From Heterodera schachtii (Eukaryota > Nematoda > Chromadorea > Rhabditida > Heteroderidae): a stretch of 64,000 nt of DNA. Location of the stretch: positions 3,590,820-3,654,819 of the forward strand of contig SIJG01000004.1 of assembly GCA_023374025.1 (NCBI GenBank), in the 5' to 3' direction. Position 1 is the first letter of the stretch. The number at the start of each line of letters is the position of its first letter. Both the position numbers and the translations under genes were made by a program. This document shows positions 46,875 through 60,414 of this stretch, piece after piece. The notes beneath the pieces are model-generated. The model did not search any database, was not told the origin of the DNA, and saw only the letters and a list, made by a program, of their open reading frames with translations.

Positions 46875-49460
46875 CCAGAATTTTACTGCTGATATTTGAG
46901 TTTAATCTTATTTTGTTGCTAAGAAATCAAATATAGTAAAATAAAGGACTAAAAAAACAAAATTATAATTGCTTAAAATCCTCGGTCCAACTTTTTAATG
47001 CTGATTTTAGCTTTATGATTTTGAACATTAATTATTACGAATTAGACTAAATTAAAAGCAAAATTAAGCATAAAAAATGATTATTCGGCATATAAAAAAA
47101 TCTATTTACAAATGAAAAATGATATTTTAAATCATTTTTATGTTGAAGCAAAGTAAATGATAATTTTTAAAATTGCACCAAAAAAGAAAATATCTATAAT
47201 GGAGCAAACACACTTTCAAGGAAAATGAGCAAAGATAAATGATTGATTTTGATTTAAAAGATTGAAAATTTAATTCTATTTTAAATTTTGATTGGATATT
47301 ATTGCTTATTTCTGCGTAAAATTTATAATATTATATAAGTTATCTATGAAGGTAAAAAATAACTTTAAAAATACATAAGGAAATTAAAGAATCAATTATA
47401 CTATAATTAATCGACTTTCTTCCTTAGGAAAAAAGTTTAACTTAAAATTTCAGAGATTGAATTAAAGCTAAATCAGAGGCCAATTTCCGCTATTATAAAG
47501 GCAATCGATATATGTTATTAATTTATTTTCAGCAGGAGATAAAAATATTACTAACAGAAAAAAGTTTAATATTTATTAATAATGAAATAAAGATAAATAC
47601 TATTAATTCGTTTGAAATAAATTAATATGCAAATATTACATGAAGATCAAGAGAAGCGTGCAATCAAAGAAAGTGACCCACCAACGATAATTTAATCAAA
47701 ATATTTACTGAATATGAAAAAAGATTTTTTATTTAAATAACGATAAATTACAAAAACAAAATCTAAGAAGCTATAGCATATATAAAAAATGCAAAACTAA
47801 GATTCATAACAATTTTATCGTTCAGTTCAAAAATTTTTTAATATTTACCTGATAAAAACTGACACTGGAATTAATACGATAATTCTAAAATTAATTTAAA
47901 ATAATAATTAAAAAAATGCTGCGCTGCAGGATAAAAAACAATTAGAGAAAATAAACAATTAGAAAAAATAAAAATGAATTAAATTTTGACCTTAAATTGA
48001 ATATGAAAATTAATGATAGATGGATGCTTCGCTTATTGAATTGAAAAAAGCGGAAAGAATAAATAAACTGAATATTAAAGTTAATATAAATCCAAATCAA
48101 TTTGTTCCAAATCGTTAAATATTTCGTCGGGAAAATTCTACGCCTCAAAACCATCAAACATTTGAAGAAAAATATTAGCGAGAAAATATTTTTAATGCAA
48201 AAACTTACTTTGAAAAATTATAAAATAATTAAATCACAGCTAAAAATTTCCGCTAACTGATAATAAAAACGCTAATCTGACACAAAATCTTCCCGGTCAA
48301 AAATTTTTAAATTTATTTATATTGATTTTAACAAGCGAAATAAATGAATTAATAAAGAATAATTGAAAAAAAATAATATACAAAATAATATGCTGTTTTT
48401 TCATAGAGTATAAAAATGAATAGGAAATAAAAATTACATTATTGATTTTTTTAAATAAAGATTATAATTAATCAAAAGGTACCCGTAGTTAAATATAAAA
48501 TTTTAATAAACATTAAACTAGATATAATCCATACTATTACAATTGAACAATAATACGATAGACTCAAAACATTAATTTAATACTAATCCAATTTAATTTA
48601 AATAAAGCTACAAAAAACAAATATATTTAGATGGTTTTTAGAACTTATAGATGAGATATTATAATCTAATTGTATAATACGAAATTATGCATTGTTTAAA
48701 AATTAAAAATTTTGTAATATATATAAACAACAAAAATTTTACTAGCTTAAATTAAACATTTTCCAGATATAGATTATTTCTGAAAAATTAAGAAATTTAT
48801 TATTAGATTTAACAAATATTGTAATAAATTAAAAATAGTTTAAAAAATTCACTTTGTTTGAGTGAAAAGAAATGAAAATTAATTCAGATTTTTAAAACTC
48901 ATTCAGAAAACTAAAAGTACGGTGATGCTCAAAGGCATAAGCAAAAAATGAAAAAATTGATAATTTAACAGAAATATTCAGTTAAATTTTTTTATATTTT
49001 AAAAATTAAATTTGGAAAAACATTTTTCAGTTTAGGTAATTATATAATTTTAAAATTCGATTTTCAAATAAACAAATTGAAAACTAAAATATTCTTTCGT
49101 TATAAATTTATATTTTCCAAAAATATCAAATTGCTATAAATAAATTTACACGAAATTTGTGAAACATACATTTACAATTTTAGATTGTCATTGTTCCATT
49201 TTAAAATTCTATTTTCAAATAATCTTTTAAATTTATAAACCATATAGTAAAATACGCAATGAAAATTAAATATAGATTTTTAACAAAAAATATGTTTAAA
49301 AAATATAAAAAAGAAAAGCAATTACGATTTTTTCTTTTATTAAATTATATAAACAAAACTAAAGCACCAAAGGAGCTCGAGCTCACAACATCGTTGCAGT
49401 ACAATTTAAAAATAAATTTTAAATTTGAAAAATAACAAATTCTTTACGGCTTAACACTAA
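46875..49460. other. A-rich desert
   Basis: No feature recognised. Confidence 0.6.
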
Positions 49461-49463
49461 TAA

Positions 49464-49500
49464 CGAGCGCTAGGCGCCGCTTCGCGGCGCCAACCGCTCG
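49464..49500. repeat. Perfect GC hairpin before a CT tract
   Basis: Outer arms CGAGCG/CGCTCG and inner arms GGCGCCGC/GCGGCGCC around TTC. The pyrimidine tract begins about 60 bp on. The arrangement matches 27,490-29,345. Confidence 0.9.
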
Positions 49501-49561
49501 GAGTTTTTCAGATAATTTAAAATAAATTTGATAGAGTTTAATTAATAAATTTTTTTCATCA

Positions 49562-49710
49562 AAGTCTCGTTTCTCTCCTCTTTGTCTCCTTTTCTCTTCC
49601 TGTCTCTTTCTTTTGTCTCTATGTCATCCTTTCACCAAGCTCTAAGCTCTACCCTTCTCTCTCTCTCCTCTCTTCCCACTCTATCCTCTTTTCTCTTTAT
49701 TCTCTCAGCT
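49562..49710 (+). repeat. Pyrimidine-rich tract
   Basis: Mostly C and T with TTTGTCTCC and CTCTCTCTC words and a few A bases. A short relative of the array at 27,540. Confidence 0.85.
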
Positions 49711-49714
49711 TAGA

Positions 49715-51597
49715 ATTTAAGATAGCATTTAAATAATGTAAATTACAGAATTTAATAACTTTTAAATAAAACATCTAAACATATTTAAGTGTGATTATGT
49801 ATAAAAAGACTATATTATCATAATAAATTTAGATAAATAATAAATGAAAATTCTTTTTACATAGTGATAACTAGCATTACATAATTTTTTGATAGAATAT
49901 CTAATATAAAATATTTGCATTAGGTCATCTTCATAAACGAATCCCTTTTTGTACATAACGAAAATTTGTTTACTCAACCGACGAACAATCGATGTAAGTT
50001 ATATGAATGTTACTGCAACAAGCTAAACTATCCAAATTTAATTTATAGAGCTTAACATTATTTGGAATATTTTTTATTACAGCATCAAAAAAAAGGATGA
50101 ATTTATAATCCGTAATAAATGAAAATTAATAAAAAAGAAATTGATAAAATATAACGAATAAAAAATGACCAACCGACATTTGAGCCGGAAGAAGAAATAA
50201 TATTAAAAGATATAAAAAACAAAATAGCAAACCATATATTTTTAAAATAACCGAAGATACAATAAATTAAACTTTATTTTAACAAAGATGAGAAAACATA
50301 ACAATATTTTTTTAAAACTTTGAAATTAAACAGAAGCACACGGAGCATTCAAAGAATTTATCATTACAACAAAAAAATTAAAAAATTAGTAATGAAATCA
50401 AATGATCAAATAAAAAATTAATGATGTGACGACTATTTAAAAGATAAAGAGATTATTTCATATACACTATTAAATAAAATTTCGAATCAAGATACACTTA
50501 AGTTCGATGAAACGCATGAGTATTGTAGTGAAGTAAATAAATATTAAAATAAAATTTTTAATAACAATTATCAGTTAAAGAAATAATAATTAGGAGTTTC
50601 AAATTTTACAAAAAAATCTTTAATATTTTCTATTTAAAAATATAATATAAAAATAAAATTAATAAACAAAAATAAATAAACAAATTATTTTTTCTAATCA
50701 GTCATTGTTTTGTTGATGAAATCAATAAGACTTAAAACAAAATTATAAATAAATAACTCCTCATAAGAAGCTGTGGAAAAAATTTGAGTACTCTGCACAA
50801 GATGACTGAAATAAGGATTAATTCATATGAACAAAAGATAAAAATCGGTAGCATTTATGAAAAAAAATCATCAGTCCAATAAAAATGCTACTATAATATA
50901 TTGTAAAATTTATTTATTTATCGACGAACATAAATGTGTATTTAAAAATACAAAATTAAAACAAACTGTTTGAAATGCTGTTCTATTCGTTTTCCCTTAA
51001 TTATGTAAAAAAGGATATTTTTTGTAAGAAAAAAATAAAACAATCGAAAAATAAGCGATCATATAAAGCACCATTAAACGAAGTCTTTAACGAACATTAA
51101 TTAAATAAAATGAAAATTATATAAAAGAATAATTCTTATTCGTTTTACAATTTATGGGAACTATCAAGATTTAATAAATATTCGAATTTCTATTTGTGAT
51201 ACAAAAATTTATTTAAATATTTATTCAAATAATATAAATGAATAAAAAATTATTTAAGAAAAACTATTATTGAAACAAAATAAATTGTAAGAAATGAAAT
51301 TAAGAATAATTTGCTGAATAAATTTAATTATTTTTGAATTCTAATTTTAATTAAGAAATCTAATATCACTGTTTAATATTTAATATATCTTGTTATATAA
51401 ACATTTGTTTCTTTCCATAATTTAATTATAGAAATTATAATTATTATAAAGCTGATTGATATTATATTGTCGATTATAAAGATTTTTAATTTCAAAAGCT
51501 TACTTTGAAATAGTCTAATTGAGAAAGAGAATAGAAAGGCGATCCAAGAGATCCAGCATTTGAAGGAATTTAATTAAAATCCATGATGGGATATTTA
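49715..51597. other. A-rich desert
   Basis: No feature recognised. Confidence 0.6.
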
Positions 51598-51605
51598 AAC
51601 AAAAC

Positions 51606-52215
51606 GGTGCTGGTGCGTTTCTTAAATTCCGCCACCCATGCGCGTTTCTTAAATCCGCCAGCGCGTTTCTTAAATCCGCCAATGGGTAATATAAATAAAT
51701 TCATAGCTTGGCTCAAATTCCACCAAATTAATATTTCATGGTATCATTCAATAGTTTTATTTGTTCTCTTTAAAAATATAATTTTCAAAAATTTTTCATT
51801 AAGTATAAAAAAATTATAAAGCATTGAACATGCTATATTTTTTGCAATTGTCATGCATATATAATTAAAAACATTTAAAATTTAAAAGTGTTTAAAATGC
51901 AATTGTCGCAAAATTATTATACATTCGATAGCCCTAAGATTACTATTTACCTCTAAAATTTCAGAAAATGTCATTGAGTTTCAAAAATGTTGGGCAAAAA
52001 TTCTGATTTAAGATTTTTTGAAATTTTATGACATAACTTTTTTTATTTTTAAGTAAAAAATTTTAGAAAATTATATTCTAATAGAGAACACCTAGAGCTA
52101 TTGAATGATACCATGAAATATTAATTTGATTGAATTTAAGCCAAATAAGAAATTATTTGTGTTACCCATTTTTGTTTTCAAACCCATTGGCGGATTTAAG
52201 AAACTCGCCAGCACG
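51606..52215. mobile_element. Foldback MITE, 610 bp
   Basis: Inverted ends GTGCTGG...CCAGCAC lead into GTTTCTTAAAT/ATTTAAGAAAC. The left end carries three tandem GCGTTTCTTAAATCCGCCA-like words; the right end has one. Identical flanks AACAAAAC (51,598-51,605 and 52,216-52,223) mark the insertion. The arms extend inward: GGTATCATTCAATAG near 51,740 pairs with CTATTGAATGATACC near 52,110. The core resembles the foldback at 24,080. The frame at 51,583-51,819 is an artefact of the repeats. Confidence 0.88.
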
Positions 52216-52224
52216 AACAAAACT

Positions 52225-53090
52225 CAAAGTTTAAATTCTAAAAATTAACTCTTGATGATTAATAACGCAAAAATACTTCAACTCTTTAAAATTATAAAAA
52301 GGTAATTAAAATATTTCAAATAAGTTTAAAATTATAAAAAGATGTAAGGAACAATAAAATAATTGATCAGAAAAAATAATTGTCAACTGATAATTTTTTT
52401 AGGTATAAATACATAAATACATTTACTTATGTGATAACAATTATATGAAAATTAAAATTAAACACATTATTTTCTACATTTAATTTAACCATAGTTTTTA
52501 AAAAATTGCACAAACGATAAATTTAAAAATAAGAGCAAAATATAAATGAATCAAAGAAGTAAAACGAGTAAACCAGAAAAGGTACATATTAAAAAAAATA
52601 ATATACAAAAATATGCTCGCTAAAAGAAAAAAATAGAGGTTATGATAGCGAGAAAATGATACCGCGACTAAATTATTTTATTAGAGAATCAAAACATACT
52701 TAATCAATGTTTTTTTGATTCTAGCAAATCAAAAAATAATACAAATAAAATTTCATGCAAATTGGAAAAAAATCATAAAAATTCAATTCATATTGTATGC
52801 AAAAACGCAATAAAATGGAAGAAATAATTTTTTTCTCAATTCGTCATAAAATCTATTATTTTTTGCTTTTAAACAAAAATTACATTAAATGAAACGGAAA
52901 GATGCAGAAGAACTTTGGAAGACGCACTGTGTGCGACGTGAAAATAAGAAGAATCAAGAATCCAAGTAAAATTTAAATAACTTAAATTTAAAATTCCTTA
53001 TTTTTTAAATGAACTTAATTGATGAATAAAAATAAAATAATGGAATTTTTAATTTTATTTAATTTTTTCAAAACATTAATTAACACGTAT
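52225..53090. other. A-rich spacer
   Basis: No feature recognised. Confidence 0.6.
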
Positions 53091-53097
53091 TAAAAAC

Positions 53098-53730
53098 AAA
53101 AATGCAAGGAAATTTATTTTCAAACAAAATTTAACTATTTTCATAAAATAATTGCAGTTTTAAATATAATAAAATGTTGTAAAATTTTAACTTAAAAAGT
53201 ATTTATTTGCAAAAGGGTAAATAAAAAGTTTTTGAAAATATAAAATAATTTCCTAAAAGAGGCATTAGTAATACGATTTAAAAATATAAAATAATTTATA
53301 TGACAAAAATTATGTTTTACTAAAAAATTCATTAAAATGAAAAAGCAATTAAAACGAATTATAAATTAAAATAATAAACCTCCTATATAACCAATAACAT
53401 TTTTAGAATTTTAATTAATCATTTTTAACTTTTAATGAAAATTAAATTGTCTTTCTGATGTGTTTATCGAGATTAGAAACAAGCTTGCGTTGATATTAAA
53501 TCATTGCATGCCGAAGAGAAATATTAAACTGAAATTCTAGACAAATAAGGAAAAATAATTCCTCTTTCGACAGAAATTTATAATGTAAGAAAATGTTATT
53601 TATAAATAAAAAAATATTGAGCTTTCTAGACAAAATAAATAATAGCAATGAAATAAAATAAAATTCTAAAAAAAAGTTATATAAAAAGCTAAAATTAAAC
53701 ATTGATTGATTTACAAAATCTATATAAATT
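53098..53730 (+). repeat. Duplicated desert segment, copy 1
   Basis: Matches 59,462-60,410 in direct orientation; copy 2 carries about 340 extra bases (59,850-60,197). A third, more diverged part lies near 54,290-54,390 (TTTCTCTTTCGG then GAATTTATAA). Confidence 0.8.
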
Positions 53731-53790
53731 AAACAAAACCTTAAATTTGTGTAAAAGTTAAATAAATAGGGTGTGAATACAAGCCTCGGA

Positions 53791-53937
53791 CTCGAACATT
53801 TGTCTACGTTTTAATGATTAAAAAGATATAAATAATTAAATGCAAAAAGATGATGAAATCAAAACTCGAACATTTGTCTACGTTTTAATGATTAAAAAGA
53901 TATAAATAATTAAATGCAAAAAGATGATGAAATCAAA
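53791..53937 (+). repeat. Perfect 73-bp tandem duplication
   Basis: ACTCGAACATTTGTCTACG starts both units, at 53,791 and 53,864; I see no difference between them apart from the junction. This suggests a recent duplication or an assembly artefact. Confidence 0.9.
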
Positions 53938-54514
53938 CTCCACAGAAAATAAAAAATATATATTAACAAATTAAACTAAAAAGGAACCAAAAAAATAGAA
54001 TAAAAACAATAATTTATTTACATAAAAATAGATTAAATTTAAAAAATTCAACTGGAACGTAAACAATATTTGAAATTTACCGATGGAAACCTTCGACAAA
54101 TAGCAGAAGCACTCGAGCTCTTGGTACAGAAATGCGCTTCAATATCATGAAGTTTTAATATTACAGAAAAGGTCAAACCCATCGACCAATGATCACCACT
54201 TCGATATTTTTTTCAATAAAATTATCTTGAAATGAAGGCCAAACTTTAATGTGAAAATTTATGTAACCTAAAAACTCACAAAGAAATTTTATATTATATA
54301 GAAAGAAATTTTTTGAATTTTGAAAAAATAATATTTCTCTTTCGGTAGGGAATTTATAAATAAGAAAATTTACGAAGAAACAAAGAATGTAATCAGAAAA
54401 AGAACAATAAATATAAAAAAAGGAGCGCAATTTTTGAAAACCAACAACTCTAAATAAGAGATTTCATTTAGTTGTGTAAAAATTGTAATAAATTTAAAAA
54501 AACAAGAAATAATG

Positions 54515-54910
54515 AAATCTACGGATCACGCGCGGACTTCTTCCGTAGCCCGTAGTCTCGCCCCACCTACTGGCCGCCGTAGTCGAGTGTGCGGCGGTTT
54601 TTTAGCGCAATAAGCTAAATTAAACTTTTATATTTGACGTTCTTTTCCCATTTTTTGACTACTGATTTAAAAATACTTTTAACGATTTTGAGGCCCATAA
54701 CATGCGTCGATTCGACTTAATTCCTTGATTTTTAGACTTAGCTCGTTAAGAGCTTTCAAATGATACCAAATTTGTTCAAAATTTTTTATTTAAATTGATT
54801 TTTGGCTGATTTTTGAGGCAAATTTTCGTGATTTAAACCGGTTCAAAAACCGGTTTAAACGCTTTGCCGCGCAGTTTCTTTGACGGTTTAGGCATTTTCA
54901 GCATCTAAGA
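54515..54910. repeat. GC-rich patch and dispersed-repeat fragment
   Basis: 54,520-54,605 is GC-rich (CGTAGCCCGTAGTCTCGCCC). After it, GCTTTCAAATGATACCAAAT links to the family at 24,080 and 51,606, and AACCGGTTCAAAAACCGGTT is a near palindrome at 54,837. Likely an old element. No gene. Confidence 0.5.
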
Positions 54911-54914
54911 AAAC

Positions 54915-55600
54915 CCATAAAAGTGTTTTTATGCGATTTTGAGTCTGTGACCTATGATGGATATTTTCCAAATTCATTTAATTAAAAACTGAAATAAAGA
55001 TAAAAATTCAAAAATGAAATAAATTATAAATTTTAAAAGAAATTCATTGAGTAAGTTTTTTAAATATTCTGGCTTTGTTTATCAAATAATTCAAACTCAT
55101 ATTCATCGGAAATGAAATCTCAAGCATCTAACATGTTAAGCCGAAAAAATTTCTTGGGTCTGGACAATCAATTTCAAAGAATTAATTTAAAAAGAGAAGA
55201 ATAAATCGCAGAAACATAATAAAATTAACAAGATACGGAGATAAAATTTAAAAGAAAGTGGAATCTGTCAAAAATAAATGTTTTCTAATTAAGTGAAAAA
55301 ATAAAAAAATAAACTCTCTCAGAAAAAAATAAGTTTAACTTCTGCCCTTAAAAATATTATTTAAAAAACATCACAATAATTGCATTGTTAAAAAAGGATA
55401 TCAAAAGATCAATTTGTAATACCAAAAACATTATTTTAAAATTGCTTATTTATTTTTATGACATTTTTGCAAGATTTCTCGTTTTTCTAAAAAAATTATT
55501 TAAAAAATCATGGTAAATTTTTTTTATTATTTTTTGATATATTTGTGGCTTTTGTACGTTTTTGGTATATATTTCGTGGTTTTTTACATTCTCTCACTCT
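54915..55600. other. A-rich spacer
   Basis: No feature recognised. Confidence 0.6.
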
Positions 55601-55683
55601 CTCCCGCTGACCCCCCCCCCCCCCCCCCCTTCTCTCTTTTTCTTTCTTTCTTTCCTTTCTGACTCCTTCTCTCTCTCACTCCT
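55590..55683 (+). repeat. CT tract with 19-base C-run
   Basis: CTCTCACTCTCTCCC, a run of 19 C (55,611-55,629), then CTTTCTTTC and CTCTCTCTC words. Confidence 0.95.
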
Positions 55684-55689
55684 TTGGTG

Positions 55690-58600
55690 CGTTCTTAAAA
55701 AATCAATACAAAATGACGCCGGCCCGTCGCATCATTGGCACTGCTCTCAGCAAACCATTTGACATTACTTCATTCAATATCCTTAATTAGTCCTTCCCCC
55801 TCCATTTGCCAGTTTACCTAATTTTCTTTTTTACCATTCGGTGGCTAAAAGAATTGTAATAAATTAGTTCAGCAGTTAGTCTTTTCCCCTCTTCCTCCAC
55901 CTTTTTGGAAAATATATTATTTTTTATTTAAATTCATAAACATATTTTAATCTTTTTCGTGGGTAGCTGAAAATTTCGGACTTTGAGGAAAAAAGCACAA
56001 TGTGTTGTATTCAATTAAGATTCGATTTTTTTGCTAAAAATCGACAAATAAATCTGTGAAAATTTGAAACTTCAACGAAGACAAGATACCGAAAATTAAT
56101 TTTACATTAAAATATTAATATTGGAAGAATATTATAAAAAGCACACTGATTTAAAAAAAAGAACGACAAGATGTTGTCTAAGTTTATATATAAAACCAGA
56201 CGAATAAATAATAATTATTTAGTTTAAAGGTAGCACAAATAAAGCTCCATTGCTGTGAAGTTTGGTATTATTGAGTCAATTGATTACATCAAAAATGTAA
56301 ATCAATAAAACCTTAAAGAACTTCTTGAATAAAAATATAAAAATGGATCTTTTTATTAAAGGAAGAAAAATCAAATTAAATGGCTTATACTGAAAGATAA
56401 AAGGGAATAAAAACGATTTATGCTTTGGAAAAGAATATATCTACAGAAAACAAGTAGTTATCTCTAAGAGTAAGCAACGACTTGATGCGTGGAAAAACGT
56501 ACGTCTGTCTGCACAAGAGTAGTTATCTCATTATATAAAACTAACTTATTAATAAAATATTATTCATTTACTTTAACTCCTATGAACATATAAAAAAATC
56601 CATTTCGAAATCGCTAAGTCGTGATTAAAAAATTAGAAAGAATAATGAAAATTAAAACATACATGAAAGTAAACAAAAAATATATAAAAACCTATGCATT
56701 CGAAATAAAATATATAAATTTCAGATAAAATTGAAACAGATAAATGCTTAAATTTTATTTAAAGATATCTAAGCAATCATTAGAAATTTTTAGATTTATT
56801 CATAACAAAAATTACGGTGATGAACATATGGCGAAAAAGAAAATAATTATTTTATATATTCATAAGGATTAAAAATGTTCTAATAATAATTCACCTAAAG
56901 AACATTATTTTATAGAAAATAACTTAAATTTTTAGCGATGAAATTAATAGATGATAATTAAATTTTAATTTAAAATATTTTCACGGATTTTCATCTAACC
57001 TTTCACTTGATTAAGAAAATGAAAAAATATTAATCGCATAATATTCCAATAAAAGAAAAAACCGTGACTTTTACACACGTGAAAAATGTTTATGAACAAG
57101 TTATTTAAAAAAACAATTCATTCGAACATTAATTACCTAAATTAATGAATTAAGAAAAGAAAAATATGATTAAGCTTGACCAGCATTTCTGTCCTTCAAT
57201 GAAAGAAGCAAAGTACCATATGAGTCGGGTCTACAAGAGCAAAAAAAAAAATTAAAAAATATATAAAAAGAATAGAAAGCGAAATAAATGTTTAAAATTA
57301 AAGTTTGATACGAAAACGAAATGTGAATCGAAGCAGTTCCGAATACATAAAACGAATTCTATCCTTAAGATAAATTTAAATTATTTTTTATGTTATCTTT
57401 GTAATTTGTAAATGTGAAGGCATTGGCTTTGACAGAGATGGTAAATTACTCGGGTTTTTTACCATTAATCGTTTTACGATACTTAAAAAAGTAGCCAAAG
57501 AAGAAATAAATAAATTTATAAAAAAATAAACCAAACATTAAAAATATTAATACTAAATCATTATTTTTGGATTCAAATTTTTCCTAAAAATTAAGCATAA
57601 AAACAATAAAATAAAAGCAATGCCGTTAATTTTAACAAAAAGTAATTTAATGGTATACATTTATGATTGTAACACTCGTCAGGAAAAAGAAATAATATTA
57701 ATGATTTCAAATTTGAGCAGTTTAAAGAAAAAAATAATTTAAATAAATTATAAAATAGACAATAATATACGAAAATATATAAAGTATAATCAATTTTTAT
57801 TATTAAAAATTAATACATTAAAAATAAAACTTTTACCTCATATGTATTTATACCTAAAATCACAATAGGAAAAATTATAACAACAAGAAAATAATAATTA
57901 GTAGTGAAATAAATTGTTTTATTATTTATCAAGAAGCATAAAAAAGGTCATTTTCTTATTCAGTTTATTTTAAAAAGATGCAAAATTCATTTTTCGAGAG
58001 GTACAAACAAATCTTTTAATAAAAATCGCCATTTTGCAAAACTTAAAACATCAAACTCACAACAAGACAATAATTTTTCAATAATTCTCGTAACAATAAA
58101 ACAAGCAAAAAATTTAGTTAAATTTAAATAAATAACAATTTCTTTTTAACAAATAAATCGGCTTCAATTCCACATGATAGAAGAAGTCGCTTCGCATGTT
58201 GTGGCCAAATTAAAAATTATTTGCCAAGGAAAAAATCATAGGAATATTCAAAATTATCAAACAAATCTAAATAAATAAGAAATTTTCTTTCGCTATTTTA
58301 TTTTTTTAAAACAACATTTTTATAACATAAGAAAAAGGAAGCCAAAAAATTTCCTTATCAAATAAAATGTTAAAACTACCAAATACAGGCAAACTAATTA
58401 ATAGATATTCCTAGGAAAGGAATAGATTATATAATTTTGAATATTAAATCGAAAATTTTTTCAAAAAATAATAAAAAATCTGGATAAATTTAGTGGATCT
58501 TTTGTATTACCCCCGCCCGCCTAAAGAATGCGAAAAAATTATGCTGAAATAAGAACATTATTACGAAATTTATTAATTTGGTGTTCATAAAAATAAACAT

Positions 58601-59220
58601 AATAAGAAGCTGAGAGAAAATACTCTCCAATTTAGAATTATTTTAAACCGCAAAATAATAAAAATAAAATCTATAATTAATAAAAAAAAATAGTAATTTT
58701 CATAAGAAATCGAGCGGTCTATTTGCTCGAGGCAATGAATAAAGTTGTAAAGATTTCAACAATATAAACCAAAAAATCAGAATTTAAATATTTTTAAATA
58801 AGAGAATCCTGTTTTTGGTCTTGCTTTTGATTCATTAAACTTTTTTAATAAGAAATACAGACTTTCATACAAAGAAAAATGAAGCTAATAATACCAATCA
58901 AAAATAATGCATCTTCATGCTAAAATCAATCCTTCAAGGGTTCAAATATTAAAAGCTTATGTTATCTTAAGTTTTAGAAAAAAAGTAAAACAAAATTTAT
59001 ATTGCTAAATAATTAAATTTAATAAAGGTGGAAAAATAAGCAAAATTATTAATTGCATATTTTCGTTAAAAATGCAAAAAAAACGAAAAAATTGATTAAA
59101 CACTGAAAAAAAAATTTTTTTTAATATCAATTTGTTGAATTAATGTTAGTAAAAGCGTTTAAAACCTCAAAATTCCATTAAATGACCGATTTTGCTTCTT
59201 AAAGACAATATTGGCTCAAA
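55690..59220. other. A-rich desert
   Basis: No gene. AGTAGTTATCTC occurs twice, at 56,454 and 56,518. A C-rich patch lies near 58,510. Confidence 0.6.
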
Positions 59221-59224
59221 CCCC

Positions 59225-59275
59225 CTAACAAATAAGAACAGTGAACTTGATAAAAGAACAGGCGGCCTTTGACAA
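59225..59275 (-). pseudogene. U2 snRNA-like fragment 1
   Basis: Read on the minus strand, ATCAAGT and TGTTCTTAT occur in U2 order, with a GGCC upstream. The branch-site recognition GTAGTA between them is replaced by TCAC. Too short and damaged to work; a chance match is possible. Confidence 0.35.
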
Positions 59276-59354
59276 GATAAAACCCAATTAAAAGCAAAAA
59301 TTTAAAGTTTAAAAATTCGAAATTTATAAAATGAAAATAATACCAAATCTATCA

Positions 59355-59400
59355 TTAGTAGACTCGTCTTATCTTAGCCGAAAGGCCATGAGAAAGAATT
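59355..59400 (-). pseudogene. U2 snRNA-like fragment 2
   Basis: The minus strand reads TTTCTCATGGCCTTTCGGCT followed by AAGATAAG, close to the first 30 bases of metazoan U2 (stem-loop I). The following branch-site recognition region is diverged. No Sm site or later stem-loops were seen. Confidence 0.4.
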
Positions 59401-59461
59401 TAAATAGAAACAATAAATAACGAAAAAACAAAGCAGTAATAACTTCAAGTAAAAAAATAAA

Positions 59462-60410
59462 AAATGCAAGTAAATTTATTTTTCAAGTAAAATTTAACCA
59501 GTTTAATAAAATAATTGCAGTTTTGAAATATAATAAAATGTTGTAAAACTTTAACTTAAAAATTATTTATTTGCAAAAGGATAAATAAAAAGTTTTTGAA
59601 AATATAAAATAATTTTCCTAAAAGAGGCATTAGTAAAACGATTTAAAAATATAAAATAATTTATATGACAAAAATCATTTTTTACTAAAAAATTTCATTA
59701 AAATGCAAAAACAATTAAAACGAATTATTCATAAATTAAATATAAGCCTCCTATATAACAAATAATATTTTTAAATTTGAATTAATCATTTATAAGTTTT
59801 TAATGAAAATTTAAATTGTCCTTCTGATGTGTTCATCAGGACCATGAACAAAATCACCCAAGTAATTCAACAATTAAATTCTTTTAATTAATTAAAAGAT
59901 TCGGAATAAAAAATAAAAAAAGCAAGAAATGATAAAAATAAATATTTATTTGAGTGCAAATATTCATGAGAAAAAATAAAAAAAATTCTTCAAAATAGTT
60001 ATCCAATCATCATAATATAATTTGCACCCGAGTTAATCAAAAAGTGATAGAAAATGCACAATTTCAAGAATGTCGTACACGGGCCGAGTCAACCACCCCT
60101 CCCGCCCATCAATTGCCAATTCCTGAAAAAAGGGCAAGTCATTGGGTGTATTCATGATGTAATAAAGCAAATATAGAAAATATAAAACGAATGCTTGGTT
60201 GCACCTATCATTGCATGCCCAAGAGAAAAAAGTAAACTGAAATTCTAGACAAATAAGGGAAAATAATTCCTCTTTCGACAAAATTTATAATTTAAGAAAA
60301 TGTTAGTTATAAATAAAAATATTGACTTTCTAGAATGAAATTAAAAAATGCTAAAATAAGTTAAATAAAAAGCTAAACTATTAAACATTGATTGATTTAC
60401 AAAATATGTG
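59462..60410 (+). repeat. Duplicated desert segment, copy 2
   Basis: Counterpart of 53,098-53,730 with an extra block at 59,850-60,197 that includes a higher-G+C phrase (60,055-60,110, ACGGGCCGAGTCAACCACCC). The minus-strand frame at 60,033-60,281 spans the junction and is not a convincing gene. Confidence 0.8.
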
Positions 60411-60414
60411 AAAA

